DNA from: Wenzhouxiangella sp. XN201 | GTDB lineage: Bacteria; Pseudomonadota; Gammaproteobacteria; Xanthomonadales; Wenzhouxiangellaceae | DNA: 64,000 nucleotides | NCBI RefSeq assembly: GCF_011008905.1 | Contig: NZ_JAAIVI010000017.1 | Span: 1,151,282-1,215,281, forward strand | Direction of reading: 5' to 3' | Part shown: positions 57,029 to 64,000 of the stretch, in pieces | Position numbering within the stretch: position 1 is the first letter of the stretch | How the letters are laid out: the number at the start of each line of letters is the position of its first letter | Translations under genes and position numbers: made by a program | The notes under the pieces: model-generated | What the model saw: only the letters and a program-made list of their open reading frames with translations | What the model was told of the DNA's origin: nothing | The model's database searches: none

Positions 57029-57481
57029 ATGATCAATCTCCTTGAACGTTTTTCGCTCGCCCACACGCAGGTCACTCGCCTGAATGCCGATCTGTCCGAG
57101 ATCGTTCCGCCGCAGCAGAATTTCAGCGCCAAGGTCGAGCTCAAGCTCACGCCGCGTGAAATGCATTTCGAAGGGGAGCTGCCGCAGTACCAGGTGACCG
57201 CGCGCATGTTATGCAAGGGCAGCCGGGACGGCGACACCTCCGAAAAACCGTTGTTCACGGTCGAACTGGTGCTGCAGGCGGTCTACACCCAGTTCCAGGG
57301 CGAGCCGATCGATTTCGAAACCTTCCAGGCCAATCATGGCAGTCTGACACGCCAGCTCTATCCGCTCATCCATCACCAGCTCCAGCCCGTGTTCAAGCAG
57401 TTCGGACTTGACCAGGTCAAGCTGCCCTACGATCTGGCCGGAAATGAGCCGGAACAGGGCACACAGCGGCAAGTGCATTAG
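57029..57481 (+). CDS. SecB-like protein of unknown function
   Basis: 150 residues. 'NFSAKVELKLTPREMHFEGELPQYQVTARMLCKG' then 'PLFTVELVLQAVYTQFQGEPIDFETFQANHGSLTRQLYPLIHHQLQPVFKQFGLDQVKLPYDL' follows the strand-strand-helix order of SecB and its relatives, including the proline-containing final strand ('QVKLPYDL' where SecB has its own last block). Identity to true SecB is low and key SecB residues cannot be confirmed, so this is a fold guess. It stands alone, followed by short repeats and hairpin copy 3. Confidence 0.5.
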   Translation: MINLLERFSLAHTQVTRLNADLSEIVPPQQNFSAKVELKLTPREMHFEGELPQYQVTARMLCKGSRDGDTSEKPLFTVELVLQAVYTQFQGEPIDFETFQANHGSLTRQLYPLIHHQLQPVFKQFGLDQVKLPYDLAGNEPEQGTQRQVH

Positions 57482-57484
57482 TCG

Positions 57485-57508
57485 GTTGGCTCGTTGGCTT
57501 GTTGGATA
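57485..57508. repeat. Short tandem 8-mer repeat
   Basis: Three units GTTGGCTC, GTTGGCTT and GTTGGATA directly after the SecB-like stop. They belong to the same unit family as the arms at 59169-59304. Confidence 0.6.
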
Positions 57509-57531
57509 GCCAGAGAGCAAGTCGCCCCAGA

Positions 57532-57608
57532 GCCGCGGGCGGGTGCTGGGCCGCGCGATTTGGAAACCGCAGGTTTCGTATGAGCGCGGGGCAGTACCCG
57601 CCCGCGGC
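57532..57608 (+). repeat. Core-conserved hairpin element, copy 3
   Basis: Geometry as in copies 1 and 2: 13-base outer arms (GCCGCGGGCGGGT / ACCCGCCCGCGGC), an 8-base section with six pairs, inner GCGC/GCGC, and a 27-base core at 57557-57583 with GAAACC-GCA-GGTTTC and the same unpaired flanks GATTT and TATGA. The arms are unrelated to those of the other copies. It lies 51 bases after the SecB-like gene and 97 bases before the WS/DGAT start. Confidence 0.85.
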
Positions 57609-57704
57609 GGAAGTTGGAGCATGTCTTAGGGCAATGGGCTCAAATTGACCCGGGGTAGTGGGCATGGAAGAATCGGGTCACGACGACAGCAGGGACATCG
57701 ACGA

Positions 57705-59174
57705 GTGACGGAACCGCGGCGGGAACCCATTTCCAAGGTCGACATCGCCTGGCTGCGTATGGAGCAGCCGACCAACCTGATGATGATCACTGGTGTGATG
57801 GTGCTCGACCAGGCGATTTCCTTCGACGTGTTCCGCGAAGTCCTGCTCAACCGTTTCCTCGCCTTTCGTCGCTTTCGGCAGAAGGCCGTGGAGGGTGCGC
57901 GCGGCTGCTGGTGGGAGAACGACGAACTGTTCGAGCCCACGGCCCACATTCAGCGGGTTGCCTTGCCTGGTGATGCCGGCAAGGCCGAACTCGAGAAAAT
58001 GGTTTCCCAACTCGCATCGACGCCGCTGGACAAGACCAAGCCGCTGTGGCAGTTCCACCTGGTCGAAAACTACACCGAGGGGCCGGCGGTCATTACCCGG
58101 ATTCATCACTGTTATGCCGACGGCATCGCCCTGGTGCAAGTGCTATTGTCGCTGACCGAAGCCGACGCGGAGGCTTCCCTGAGGCAGGTCAGTCCCGATC
58201 GCTGGAAACAGAAGCGTGCGGCAGAGTCGACTATCTTCCGTCGCCTGATGGCGCCGGCCCGCGAGGGCATCGACGCCGTACAGCACTACAGCAACCTCCT
58301 GGTCGAAGAAGCCGCCGCCATGCTGCGTGATCCCCACGCGGCCGGAGAATATGCGGGCCAGGCGGCCGACCTGCTGGCTGAGCTGGTCAACGTGCTGCTG
58401 CTCAGCGATGACCCGCCATCACGCTTCAAGGGTGAAATCGGCGTGCGCAAGAATGTTGCCTGGGCCGAACCGATCGATCTCGAGGAGGTCAAGGCGGTGG
58501 GCAAGGCCCTGGGCTGTACGGTCAACGACGTGCTTATCGCCGTCATGACCGGCGCTCTGCATCGCTACCTGATCGAACAGGGTGAGGACCCGTCCGAGGT
58601 GAGCATGCGCGCGACCGTTCCGGTCAATCTGCGGCCGCTTGAGCATGCCCGCGAACTGGGCAACCACTTCGGGCTGGTTTTTCTGGAGTTGCCAGTGGCC
58701 GAGCACAATCCCCTGGCGCGTGTCTACGAGGTCGCGACCAATATGCGTGAGCTCAAGCATTCCCAGCAGGCGGTCATGTCACTGGGCTTGCTCGGCGCCC
58801 TGGGCATGGCCCCGGCCGCCCTGCAGAAGCCCGCGCTGGAGCTGTTCAGTCGCAAGGCTTCCACCGTGTTGACCAACGTGCCCGGCCCGCAGTCGCCACT
58901 CTACATGGCCGGCGCAAAAATCCGGGAAATGATGTTCTGGGTACCGCAGACCGGCTCGGTCGGCATGGGCATCAGCATCATCAGCTACAACGGTCAGGTT
59001 TTTTCAGGATTGATTACGGACCATCGACGCGTGCCCGACCCACACAGTGTGGTGGTGAACTTCAAGCGCGAATTCGAAAATCTGCTGCATTTGACGATGC
59101 TGATCGGGCCGCAGGACGAGCCGCTCCAGCCGGAGGCGGCCGATCTGGTGCATGGCTGGATAGAGGATGGTTAG
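57705..59174 (+). CDS. Wax ester synthase / acyl-CoA:diacylglycerol acyltransferase
   Basis: 489 residues from a GTG at 57705 (AGGGA upstream); the open frame extends to 57645. The acyltransferase motif HHxxxDG is at residues 134-140 ('RIHHCYADGIALVQVLLSL'). 'ISKVDIAWLRMEQPTNLMMITGVMVLD' and 'TNVPGPQSPLYMAGAKIREMMFWVPQTGSVGMGISIISYNGQVFSGLITD' are typical of WS/DGAT. It esterifies acyl-CoA to fatty alcohol or diacylglycerol. A fatty acyl reductase is encoded 3 kb downstream. Confidence 0.95.
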   Translation: MTEPRREPISKVDIAWLRMEQPTNLMMITGVMVLDQAISFDVFREVLLNRFLAFRRFRQKAVEGARGCWWENDELFEPTAHIQRVALPGDAGKAELEKMVSQLASTPLDKTKPLWQFHLVENYTEGPAVITRIHHCYADGIALVQVLLSLTEADAEASLRQVSPDRWKQKRAAESTIFRRLMAPAREGIDAVQHYSNLLVEEAAAMLRDPHAAGEYAGQAADLLAELVNVLLLSDDPPSRFKGEIGVRKNVAWAEPIDLEEVKAVGKALGCTVNDVLIAVMTGALHRYLIEQGEDPSEVSMRATVPVNLRPLEHARELGNHFGLVFLELPVAEHNPLARVYEVATNMRELKHSQQAVMSLGLLGALGMAPAALQKPALELFSRKASTVLTNVPGPQSPLYMAGAKIREMMFWVPQTGSVGMGISIISYNGQVFSGLITDHRRVPDPHSVVVNFKREFENLLHLTMLIGPQDEPLQPEAADLVHGWIEDG

Positions 59175-59304
59175 CTAGTTGGCTAGTTCGGCATCTGTGG
59201 AGCGACGCGGGGCGGCTTCGCCGCGAGAGATTGCGGGCAATCGGTATCATTGCCGAACCAGCTAACCAGCTAACCAGCTAACCAGCTAACCAGCTAACCA
59301 GCCA
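59169..59304. repeat. Inverted-repeat element with arms of tandem 8-mers after the WS/DGAT gene
   Basis: The right arm has five perfect copies of ACCAGCTA and one variant (59257-59304). The left arm (59169-59193) carries GTTAGCTA/GTTGGCTA units in the opposite orientation and contains the WS/DGAT stop codon. Both arms end in the shared junction TTCGGCA / TGCCGAA. The centre includes a GCGGC-TTC-GCCGC hairpin. It fills the gap between the WS/DGAT and the convergent TPR gene. Confidence 0.8.
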
Positions 59305-59306
59305 AC

Positions 59307-60083
59307 TCATATTGACGCCTTCGCAAACTCCACGTCCAGCTGTTGCATGGCATCAATCGGCTCGATCCCCGCGGCTTTTTCGTAGGCGGCGTTGGATTCG
59401 TCCAGACTCTTGTCGCCGAACAGCAGGTACAGGCCGTTGCCGTACTCGATGTGGGCGATGGGGGCATCGGGCGTGATCTCGAGCGCGCGCTCGAAATGTT
59501 CCATGGCCTTGTCGGCGCTGGCGCCGTAGGTTAGCTTGCCGACCATGCGGCCGACCTTGTCGATGATCTCGGCATGGTAGAGGCCCATGGCGGTATGCGC
59601 CTCGGCGTGGTTTGGCGACAATTCCAGCGCTGCTTCAAGCGATTCCCGGATTTTTCCGCCGAAACCCTGGGTGAGCGCCTGCGTCACCGAGATGCCCTGG
59701 CTGTAGCGTCCCAGCAAAAAGGCGTGGAAGTAGTGGGCGTTGGCGTCGTCGGGGTACGCTGAAATGGCTTTTTCGGCGCGTTTTATGCCAGCCTGGTAGA
59801 TGGCGATTTTGGTCTTTTCGTCCTCTTCGAGATAATCGGCGTAGATACCGCTGGCCTTGTTGGCTGCGGCGTGCGCCTCGAGTCCGACCTGGTCGGCCTG
59901 TTTGACGGCGGCAGCAAAGTCACCCGCGTGAAATCGCCGCCAGGCCTCCTGCAGCTCGTCGCTGTCGGGCAGCGGCTCGGTATCACCGCGATGCAGTGCT
60001 TCCCAGGCTTCCGCAAGCTTCTTGCCCGGGTAGCTGAATGCATCGTTTTCATACGGGAAATCCGCCCAGTCGTCGGTGTTCAT
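59307..60083 (-). CDS. TPR-repeat protein of unknown function
   Basis: 258 residues from the ATG at 60083; the longer frame to 60311 is antisense to the phasin gene and is rejected. Helical repeats include 'AWRRFHAGDFAAAVKQADQVGLEAHAAANKASGIYADYLE', 'AEKAISAYPDDANAHYFHAFLLGRYSQG' and 'AMEHFERALEITPDAPIAHIEYGNGLYLLFG'. No signal peptide. It is convergent with WS/DGAT and divergent from the phasin, which suggests but does not prove a role at lipid granules. Confidence 0.8.
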   Translation of the reverse strand: MNTDDWADFPYENDAFSYPGKKLAEAWEALHRGDTEPLPDSDELQEAWRRFHAGDFAAAVKQADQVGLEAHAAANKASGIYADYLEEDEKTKIAIYQAGIKRAEKAISAYPDDANAHYFHAFLLGRYSQGISVTQALTQGFGGKIRESLEAALELSPNHAEAHTAMGLYHAEIIDKVGRMVGKLTYGASADKAMEHFERALEITPDAPIAHIEYGNGLYLLFGDKSLDESNAAYEKAAGIEPIDAMQQLDVEFAKASI

Positions 60084-60179
60084 GATTAGTGTGTCCACTC
60101 TAGAAACCGCCTGTATCTTACAACTCACAATCAGTGAACACATCCCGCCATCGTGGCGGCGAAAAGGAGCACAGCAGAT

Positions 60180-60776
60180 ATGGCTAAGAAGACTGCCAAG
60201 AAGAAGGTCATGAAGAAGAAGGTCGCCAAGAAGAAGGTGGCCAAGAAGGCCGCAACGCGCAAGACCGCATCCCGCAAGAGCACGAGCTCGCAGGTGCAGG
60301 ACTACGCTCACGAAATCTGGCTGGCCGGCCTGGGTGCATTCTCCCTGGCGCAGCAGGAAGGCGGCAAGCTGTATGAACAGAGCCGAAAGAATGTCGAGAA
60401 AACCGGCAACAAGGTATTCGGCGAGAGCAGCAAGTTCTTCGATCGCCTGGTCAAGGAAGGCAACAAGCTCGAAGGCAAGGGCCGCAAGGCTGCCAGCGAG
60501 ACGGTCAGCGGAGTTCGCGAGGACGTCGAAAGCCGTGTCGGCAAGGTGCGTGAGTCGGCCCAGAGCAACTGGGACAAGCTCGAGAAAGTTTTCGAGCAGC
60601 GCGTGGCCCGGGCCCTGTCGAAAATGGGTGTGCCGACCTCCGACGAGATCAGCCAGCTGAGCAATCGCGTGGCCGAACTCAACAAGCGGGTGCGCGAGCT
60701 CTCGGAGCAGCAGAAGAAGACCGCCGCTCCGGCTGCGAAAAAGACTGCGGCCAAGAAGGCTCAGCCGAAGAGTTAA
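60180..60776 (+). CDS. Phasin-family granule-associated protein with Lys-rich ends
   Basis: 198 residues from the ATG at 60180 with AAAAGGAG upstream. Residues 1-40 are Lys-rich repeats ('KKKVAKKKVAKK'), residues about 40-110 a phasin domain ('VQDYAHEIWLAGLGAFSLAQQEGGKLYEQSRKNVEKTG'), then a coiled coil ('LSNRVAELNKRVRELSEQQKK') and an Ala/Lys tail ('AAPAAKKTAAKK'). PhaF-type phasins combine a granule-binding part and a histone-like Lys-rich part; here the Lys-rich part is at both ends. It may coat polyester or neutral-lipid inclusions and link them to DNA. A strong terminator follows. Confidence 0.88.
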   Translation: MAKKTAKKKVMKKKVAKKKVAKKAATRKTASRKSTSSQVQDYAHEIWLAGLGAFSLAQQEGGKLYEQSRKNVEKTGNKVFGESSKFFDRLVKEGNKLEGKGRKAASETVSGVREDVESRVGKVRESAQSNWDKLEKVFEQRVARALSKMGVPTSDEISQLSNRVAELNKRVRELSEQQKKTAAPAAKKTAAKKAQPKS

Positions 60777-60860
60777 TCATTCATCGGTAGTCGACTTCTC
60801 CAGACGACCCCGAAGCATCCCGGGCTATCCTCCCTCGGCCCGGTTGAATGCTGCAACCTT

Positions 60861-60888
60861 GACCCGGACCCTGTCCGGGTCTTTTTTT
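60861..60888 (+). terminator. Rho-independent terminator of the phasin gene
   Basis: Perfect nine-pair stem GACCCGGAC-CCT-GTCCGGGTC followed by seven T residues, 85 bases after the phasin stop. The clearest terminator in the window. Confidence 0.93.
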
Positions 60889-60908
60889 AGAGGGCAGGGG
60901 GTCGCGGG

Positions 60909-61529
60909 CTAACGATAGGCGTCCGCCAGGGTTTCGAGTTCCGTGCGTGCCTCTCCGACCAGGTAGGGGCTGACCAGGCTCATGACCTGTCCGACGGCGC
61001 GGTCCGGGCGGGGATGGTCGTCCCTTTCGAGAATCTGGTCGAAAGCGAGCCAGAATGTGCTGACCAGGGTGATGTTGCGCACCAACGCCTCGGTTTCGGC
61101 GCGGCTGGCATCGAGCTGGCCCTGGCTGGCGAGTCCGTCGATGAGGTGGTGTGCAGTCTGCATCGACAGCTTGAGGATGCCGCGGAATCGCTGGTGCAGC
61201 CCGCGATAACGTCCGCAAAGATCGGTCAGATCGCGATAGATGAAGCGGTGCTCGCCGATCGTCTCGAATACCAGGTGCAGGAACAGCCAGATATCCTCGA
61301 TGTGAATGTCGCGTGATTCCGGCGTGGCCAGCAGCTCGAGCATGCGCTGTTCGAAGCGGTCAAACAGGGTCAGGATCAGGTCGGCCTTGGTGCGGAAATG
61401 GTAGTGCAGGTTGCCGGGGCTGATTTCGAGTTCGTCGGCAATCCGGTTGGTCGTGACGTGCGGCTCACCCTCGTCGTTGAACAGGGCGAGAGCGGTCTGA
61501 AGAATGCGCTCGGGGGTGTTCCGGCTCAT
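60909..61529 (-). CDS. TetR-family transcriptional regulator
   Basis: 206 residues from the ATG at 61529. The helix-turn-helix is 'RILQTALALFNDEGEPHVTTNRIADELEISPGNLHYHFRTKADLILTLFDRFE'. The C-terminal ligand domain is mostly helical. 'SPGNLHYHF' is typical of TetR members controlling fatty-acid or lipid genes. Its neighbours are an acyl-CoA-binding protein, the phasin and the fatty acyl reductase, so an acyl-CoA ligand is plausible (inference). Confidence 0.92.
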   Translation of the reverse strand: MSRNTPERILQTALALFNDEGEPHVTTNRIADELEISPGNLHYHFRTKADLILTLFDRFEQRMLELLATPESRDIHIEDIWLFLHLVFETIGEHRFIYRDLTDLCGRYRGLHQRFRGILKLSMQTAHHLIDGLASQGQLDASRAETEALVRNITLVSTFWLAFDQILERDDHPRPDRAVGQVMSLVSPYLVGEARTELETLADAYR

Positions 61530-61554
61530 GCCGGGGCGACGGGCGTCCGGTGAC

Positions 61555-61812
61555 TCAGGATCGCAGGGAATCGACCAGGTCGACGTATTTTTGCTTCGCC
61601 TCCTCGGACTCCATGCCTTTGAGCTTCTCCCAGGCTTCGTACTTGGCCACGCCGACAAAGTCGAAGAAGCCCGGCTTTTCCCCCGCTACGTCCCCCTCTG
61701 AACCCTGCTTGAAAAGCGCATAGAGCTTGAGCAGCGTGTCGTTGTCGGGCCGTTCGTCGAGATTCTTGACGTCTTCGGCTGCTTGCTGAAAGCGGGTGTC
61801 GAGCTCGCTCAT
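61555..61812 (-). CDS. Acyl-CoA-binding protein
   Basis: 85 residues from the ATG at 61812. The four-helix ACBP fold is clear: 'DTRFQQAAEDVKNL', 'DNDTLLKLYALFKQGSEGDV' and 'KPGFFDFVGVAKYEAWEKLKGMESEEAKQKYVDLV' with the conserved Tyr, Lys and Trp that hold acyl-CoA. It buffers and delivers long-chain acyl-CoA in the cytoplasm. It sits 25 bases upstream of the TetR gene on the same strand and is divergent from the fatty acyl reductase. Confidence 0.95.
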   Translation of the reverse strand: MSELDTRFQQAAEDVKNLDERPDNDTLLKLYALFKQGSEGDVAGEKPGFFDFVGVAKYEAWEKLKGMESEEAKQKYVDLVDSLRS

Positions 61813-61971
61813 CGATCGGGTTCCCTTGTGTGGTCGGCCTTTGGCATCTTTTCTAGCATGCCCGTGGAGTGGGGTCAACGAGGCCCGACCTGCTGCAGTC
61901 CCGGTAGCACATTGCGCCTGGAACCGGTATCTTTGTCCGGGCCGACTCAACATGCCCAAGGGAGTGTCTTC

Positions 61972-63960
61972 ATGGCCTATTTCGTCACCGGGGGAACCGG
62001 TTTTATCGGGCGAAACCTGATCGACCAGCTCGTCAAGCGCAAGGGCACGATCTATATTCTCGTGCGGCGCGGTTCCAAGACCAAGTTCAACAATCTGGTG
62101 GCCGAGCGCTGGTCGTCCCACAAGCGCCGCATCGTGGCGGTCAGCGGCGATCTGACCAAGCCGGCGTTGGGCGTGAAGAAATCCGATATCGACAAGCTCA
62201 AGGGCAAGGTGCGGCATTTCTTTCACCTGGCAGCCATCTATGACCTGGCGGCCGACGCCGAGGCCAACGAAGCTGCCAATATCGGCGGCACGAAACACGC
62301 CATACAGTTGGCGGAGAAGATCAAGGCCGGCTGCTTCCATCACACCTCTTCGATTGCCGCTGCCGGCCTCTACAACGGCACCTTCCGCGAGGATATGTTC
62401 GAGGAGGCAACTGGCCTGCAGCACCCGTATTTCCGCACCAAGCACGAGTCGGAGGGCCTGGTGCGCCGGACTTGCCCGATTCCCTTTCGCATCTACCGTC
62501 CCGGCATCGTGGTGGGGCATTCGAAAACCGGCGAGATCGACAAGATCGACGGCCCGTATTATTTCTTCAAGCTGATTCAGAAGATGCGCCGCATGCTGCC
62601 GCCCTGGGTGCCCACCCTGGGTCTGGAGGGCAGCCGCATCAATATCGTGCCGGTCGATTTCGTGGCCCGGGCGATGGATCAGATTGCCCATAAGCCGAAG
62701 CTCGACGGTCAGTGCTTTCACCTGACCGACCCTGAACCGAAGCGCATCGGCGAGGTGATGAACCTGTTTGCCGAGGCCGCCCACGCGCCGCTAATGTCGA
62801 TGCGCGTCGACGCCCGGCTGTTCAAGTTCATTCCGCAGCCGGTCAAGCAGGGTCTGACCATGCTGCCGCCGGTCAGGCGGATCATCAAGCAAGTGCTGTC
62901 CGATCTCGGTATTCCGAAGGACATGTTGAGCTTTTTCAGCTATCCGACCCGCTTTGACAATCGCGATGCCGAAAAAGCGCTCAAGGGATCGGGCATTGCC
63001 GTGCCGCCGCTGGAGGACTATGCCTGGGTGCTGTGGGATTACTGGGAGCGCCATCTTGACCCGGAATTGTTCATCGACCGCTCGCTTTCCGGTCAGGTGC
63101 GCGACAAGGTTGTGCTGATAACCGGCGCCTCGTCGGGCATCGGCAAGGCCACGGCGGTGATGATGGGGAAGGCTGGTGCCAAGGTCATCATCGCAGCCCG
63201 CGGCGAGGAAGGCCTGAAGGAAACCCAGGCGGAGATCGAAGCAGAGGGTGGCACCGCGTTCTATTACACCTGCGACCTGGCCAACATGAAAAAGGCCGAG
63301 GCGCTTGTCGGGCAGGTGCTGGCCGACCACGGTGCGGTCGATATCCTGGTCAATAACGCCGGACGTTCGATCCGTCGCTCGATCCAGTTATCCTACAAGC
63401 GCTTCCACGACTACGAGCGGCTGATGCAGCTCAATTACTTCGGCGCGCTCAAGCTGATCATGGGCTTCCTGCCGAAGATGGTGGAGCGCGGCGGCGGCCA
63501 GGTCATCAACATCTCGTCGATCGGTGTGCTGTCGAACGCGCCGCGCTTTTCGGCCTACGTGGCTTCGAAGGCCGCACTCGACGCCTTCGCCCGCTGCGCG
63601 GCCTCGGAATTTGCCGATACCGGCGTGTCGTTCACGACCATCAATATGCCGCTGGTGAGAACGCCGATGATCGCGCCGACCAAGATGTACGAGCACGTCC
63701 CGACCATCACCCCGGAGGATGCCGCCGACATGATCAAGCAGGCGGTGATCTACCGGCCACAGCGCATCGCCACCCGCCTGGGTATCTTCGCCCAGATTCT
63801 GCACGCCACGGCGCCGAAGATCTCGGAAATTGTGCTGAATTCGGCCTTCCGGATGTTCCCCGATTCGGCCGCCGCCCAGGGCAAGAAGGACGAAGGTTCG
63901 ATCGAGCCGACGCAGGAGCAGGTGGCTTTTGCGTCACTGATGCGGGGTATTCACTGGTAG
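61972..63960 (+). CDS. Two-domain fatty acyl-CoA reductase
   Basis: 662 residues from the ATG at 61972, the length of the Marinobacter-type alcohol-forming reductase. The N-terminal domain is a Male-sterility/NAD_binding_4 type Rossmann fold ('VTGGTGFIGRNLIDQLV', 'AAGLYNGTFREDMF', YxxxK as 'YFRTK'). The C-terminal domain is a classical SDR ('VVLITGASSGIGKATAV', 'LVNNAGRSIRRS', YxxxK as 'YVASK'). The pair of domains reduces acyl-CoA through aldehyde to fatty alcohol, the second substrate for wax ester synthase. Confidence 0.92.
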   Translation: MAYFVTGGTGFIGRNLIDQLVKRKGTIYILVRRGSKTKFNNLVAERWSSHKRRIVAVSGDLTKPALGVKKSDIDKLKGKVRHFFHLAAIYDLAADAEANEAANIGGTKHAIQLAEKIKAGCFHHTSSIAAAGLYNGTFREDMFEEATGLQHPYFRTKHESEGLVRRTCPIPFRIYRPGIVVGHSKTGEIDKIDGPYYFFKLIQKMRRMLPPWVPTLGLEGSRINIVPVDFVARAMDQIAHKPKLDGQCFHLTDPEPKRIGEVMNLFAEAAHAPLMSMRVDARLFKFIPQPVKQGLTMLPPVRRIIKQVLSDLGIPKDMLSFFSYPTRFDNRDAEKALKGSGIAVPPLEDYAWVLWDYWERHLDPELFIDRSLSGQVRDKVVLITGASSGIGKATAVMMGKAGAKVIIAARGEEGLKETQAEIEAEGGTAFYYTCDLANMKKAEALVGQVLADHGAVDILVNNAGRSIRRSIQLSYKRFHDYERLMQLNYFGALKLIMGFLPKMVERGGGQVINISSIGVLSNAPRFSAYVASKAALDAFARCAASEFADTGVSFTTINMPLVRTPMIAPTKMYEHVPTITPEDAADMIKQAVIYRPQRIATRLGIFAQILHATAPKISEIVLNSAFRMFPDSAAAQGKKDEGSIEPTQEQVAFASLMRGIHW

Positions 63961-64000
63961 CTGCCTGCAGTGCTGGGATCGGTCGGGGCGGGGTCGCCTG

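Noticed and set aside
59257..59304. Regular 8-base repeats that might be taken for a CRISPR array
   Set aside because: Units are only 8 bases with no spacers and no cas genes; this is a simple tandem repeat.
61813..62784. N-terminal extension of the acyl-CoA-binding protein frame
   Set aside because: The extension is antisense to the fatty acyl reductase; ACBP has its own ATG and ribosome site at 61812.

Overview
The window looks like a chromosomal segment of a GC-rich, aerobic gammaproteobacterium. Gene content (OxyR with the Cys199/Cys208 pair, TypA/BipA, DsbB, RimK plus its protease partner, class II DAHP synthase, winged-helix regulators fused to membrane-anchored output domains, an ECF sigma factor beside a TPR protein) resembles the Xanthomonadales/Chromatiales side, for instance Wenzhouxiangella-like bacteria. 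That placement is an inference from gene content, not from a marker tree. I see no rRNA, tRNA, prophage, insertion sequence or CRISPR array. Coding density is high and no gene-free gap exceeds about 250 bases.

Layout. 0-5.6 kb: the tail of a TPR protein, an ECF sigma factor, a secreted protein and a membrane GGDEF-EAL protein. 4.4-9 kb: histidine degradation genes hutU-hutH-hutI, split by an inverted-repeat element. 9.1-16 kb: a lipase-like lipoprotein, dsbB, DAHP synthase, a DUF4399 protein, malate dehydrogenase, a cupredoxin and an outer-membrane-like protein. 16-22.7 kb: a four-module fusion (winged helix, PEGA, FGE-sulfatase, hydrolase), TesB, an aspartoacylase-like protein and a DUF4010 membrane protein. 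22.8-31.3 kb: typA, an acyl-CoA dehydrogenase with a phosphotransferase partner, two PH-domain membrane proteins and prpB-prpC. 31.3-38.1 kb: two unusual hairpin repeats, a DUF502 protein and a Gld-like ABC exporter cassette. 38.1-40.5 kb: oxyR divergent from ahpC-ahpD with a well-spaced OxyR operator between them. 40.5-46 kb: a thioesterase, a RuBisCO-like protein, trpS, an FAH-family hydrolase, an unknown three-gene module, and hsp20 with a heat-shock promoter and a possible RNA thermometer. 46-51.7 kb: two beta-rich secreted proteins and a winged-helix/TPR regulator. 51.7-56.8 kb: rimK with its protease and a 2-oxoacid dehydrogenase operon. 57-64 kb: a SecB-like protein and a neutral-lipid locus (WS/DGAT, phasin, TetR regulator, acyl-CoA-binding protein, fatty acyl reductase).

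How the genes fit together. Catabolism is centred on acyl-CoA, propionyl-CoA, histidine and 2-oxoacids, and acyl-CoA can be diverted into wax ester or triacylglycerol storage by the terminal locus.

The most unusual signals are as follows. (1) Three hairpins share a conserved core of about 27 nt but have arms of unrelated yet self-complementary sequence. (2) A C-terminal F-x-D-[RQ]-F-[ED] motif is shared by four otherwise unrelated secreted proteins. (3) Several short elements carry arms of 8-10-base tandem units, three of them in inverted orientation.
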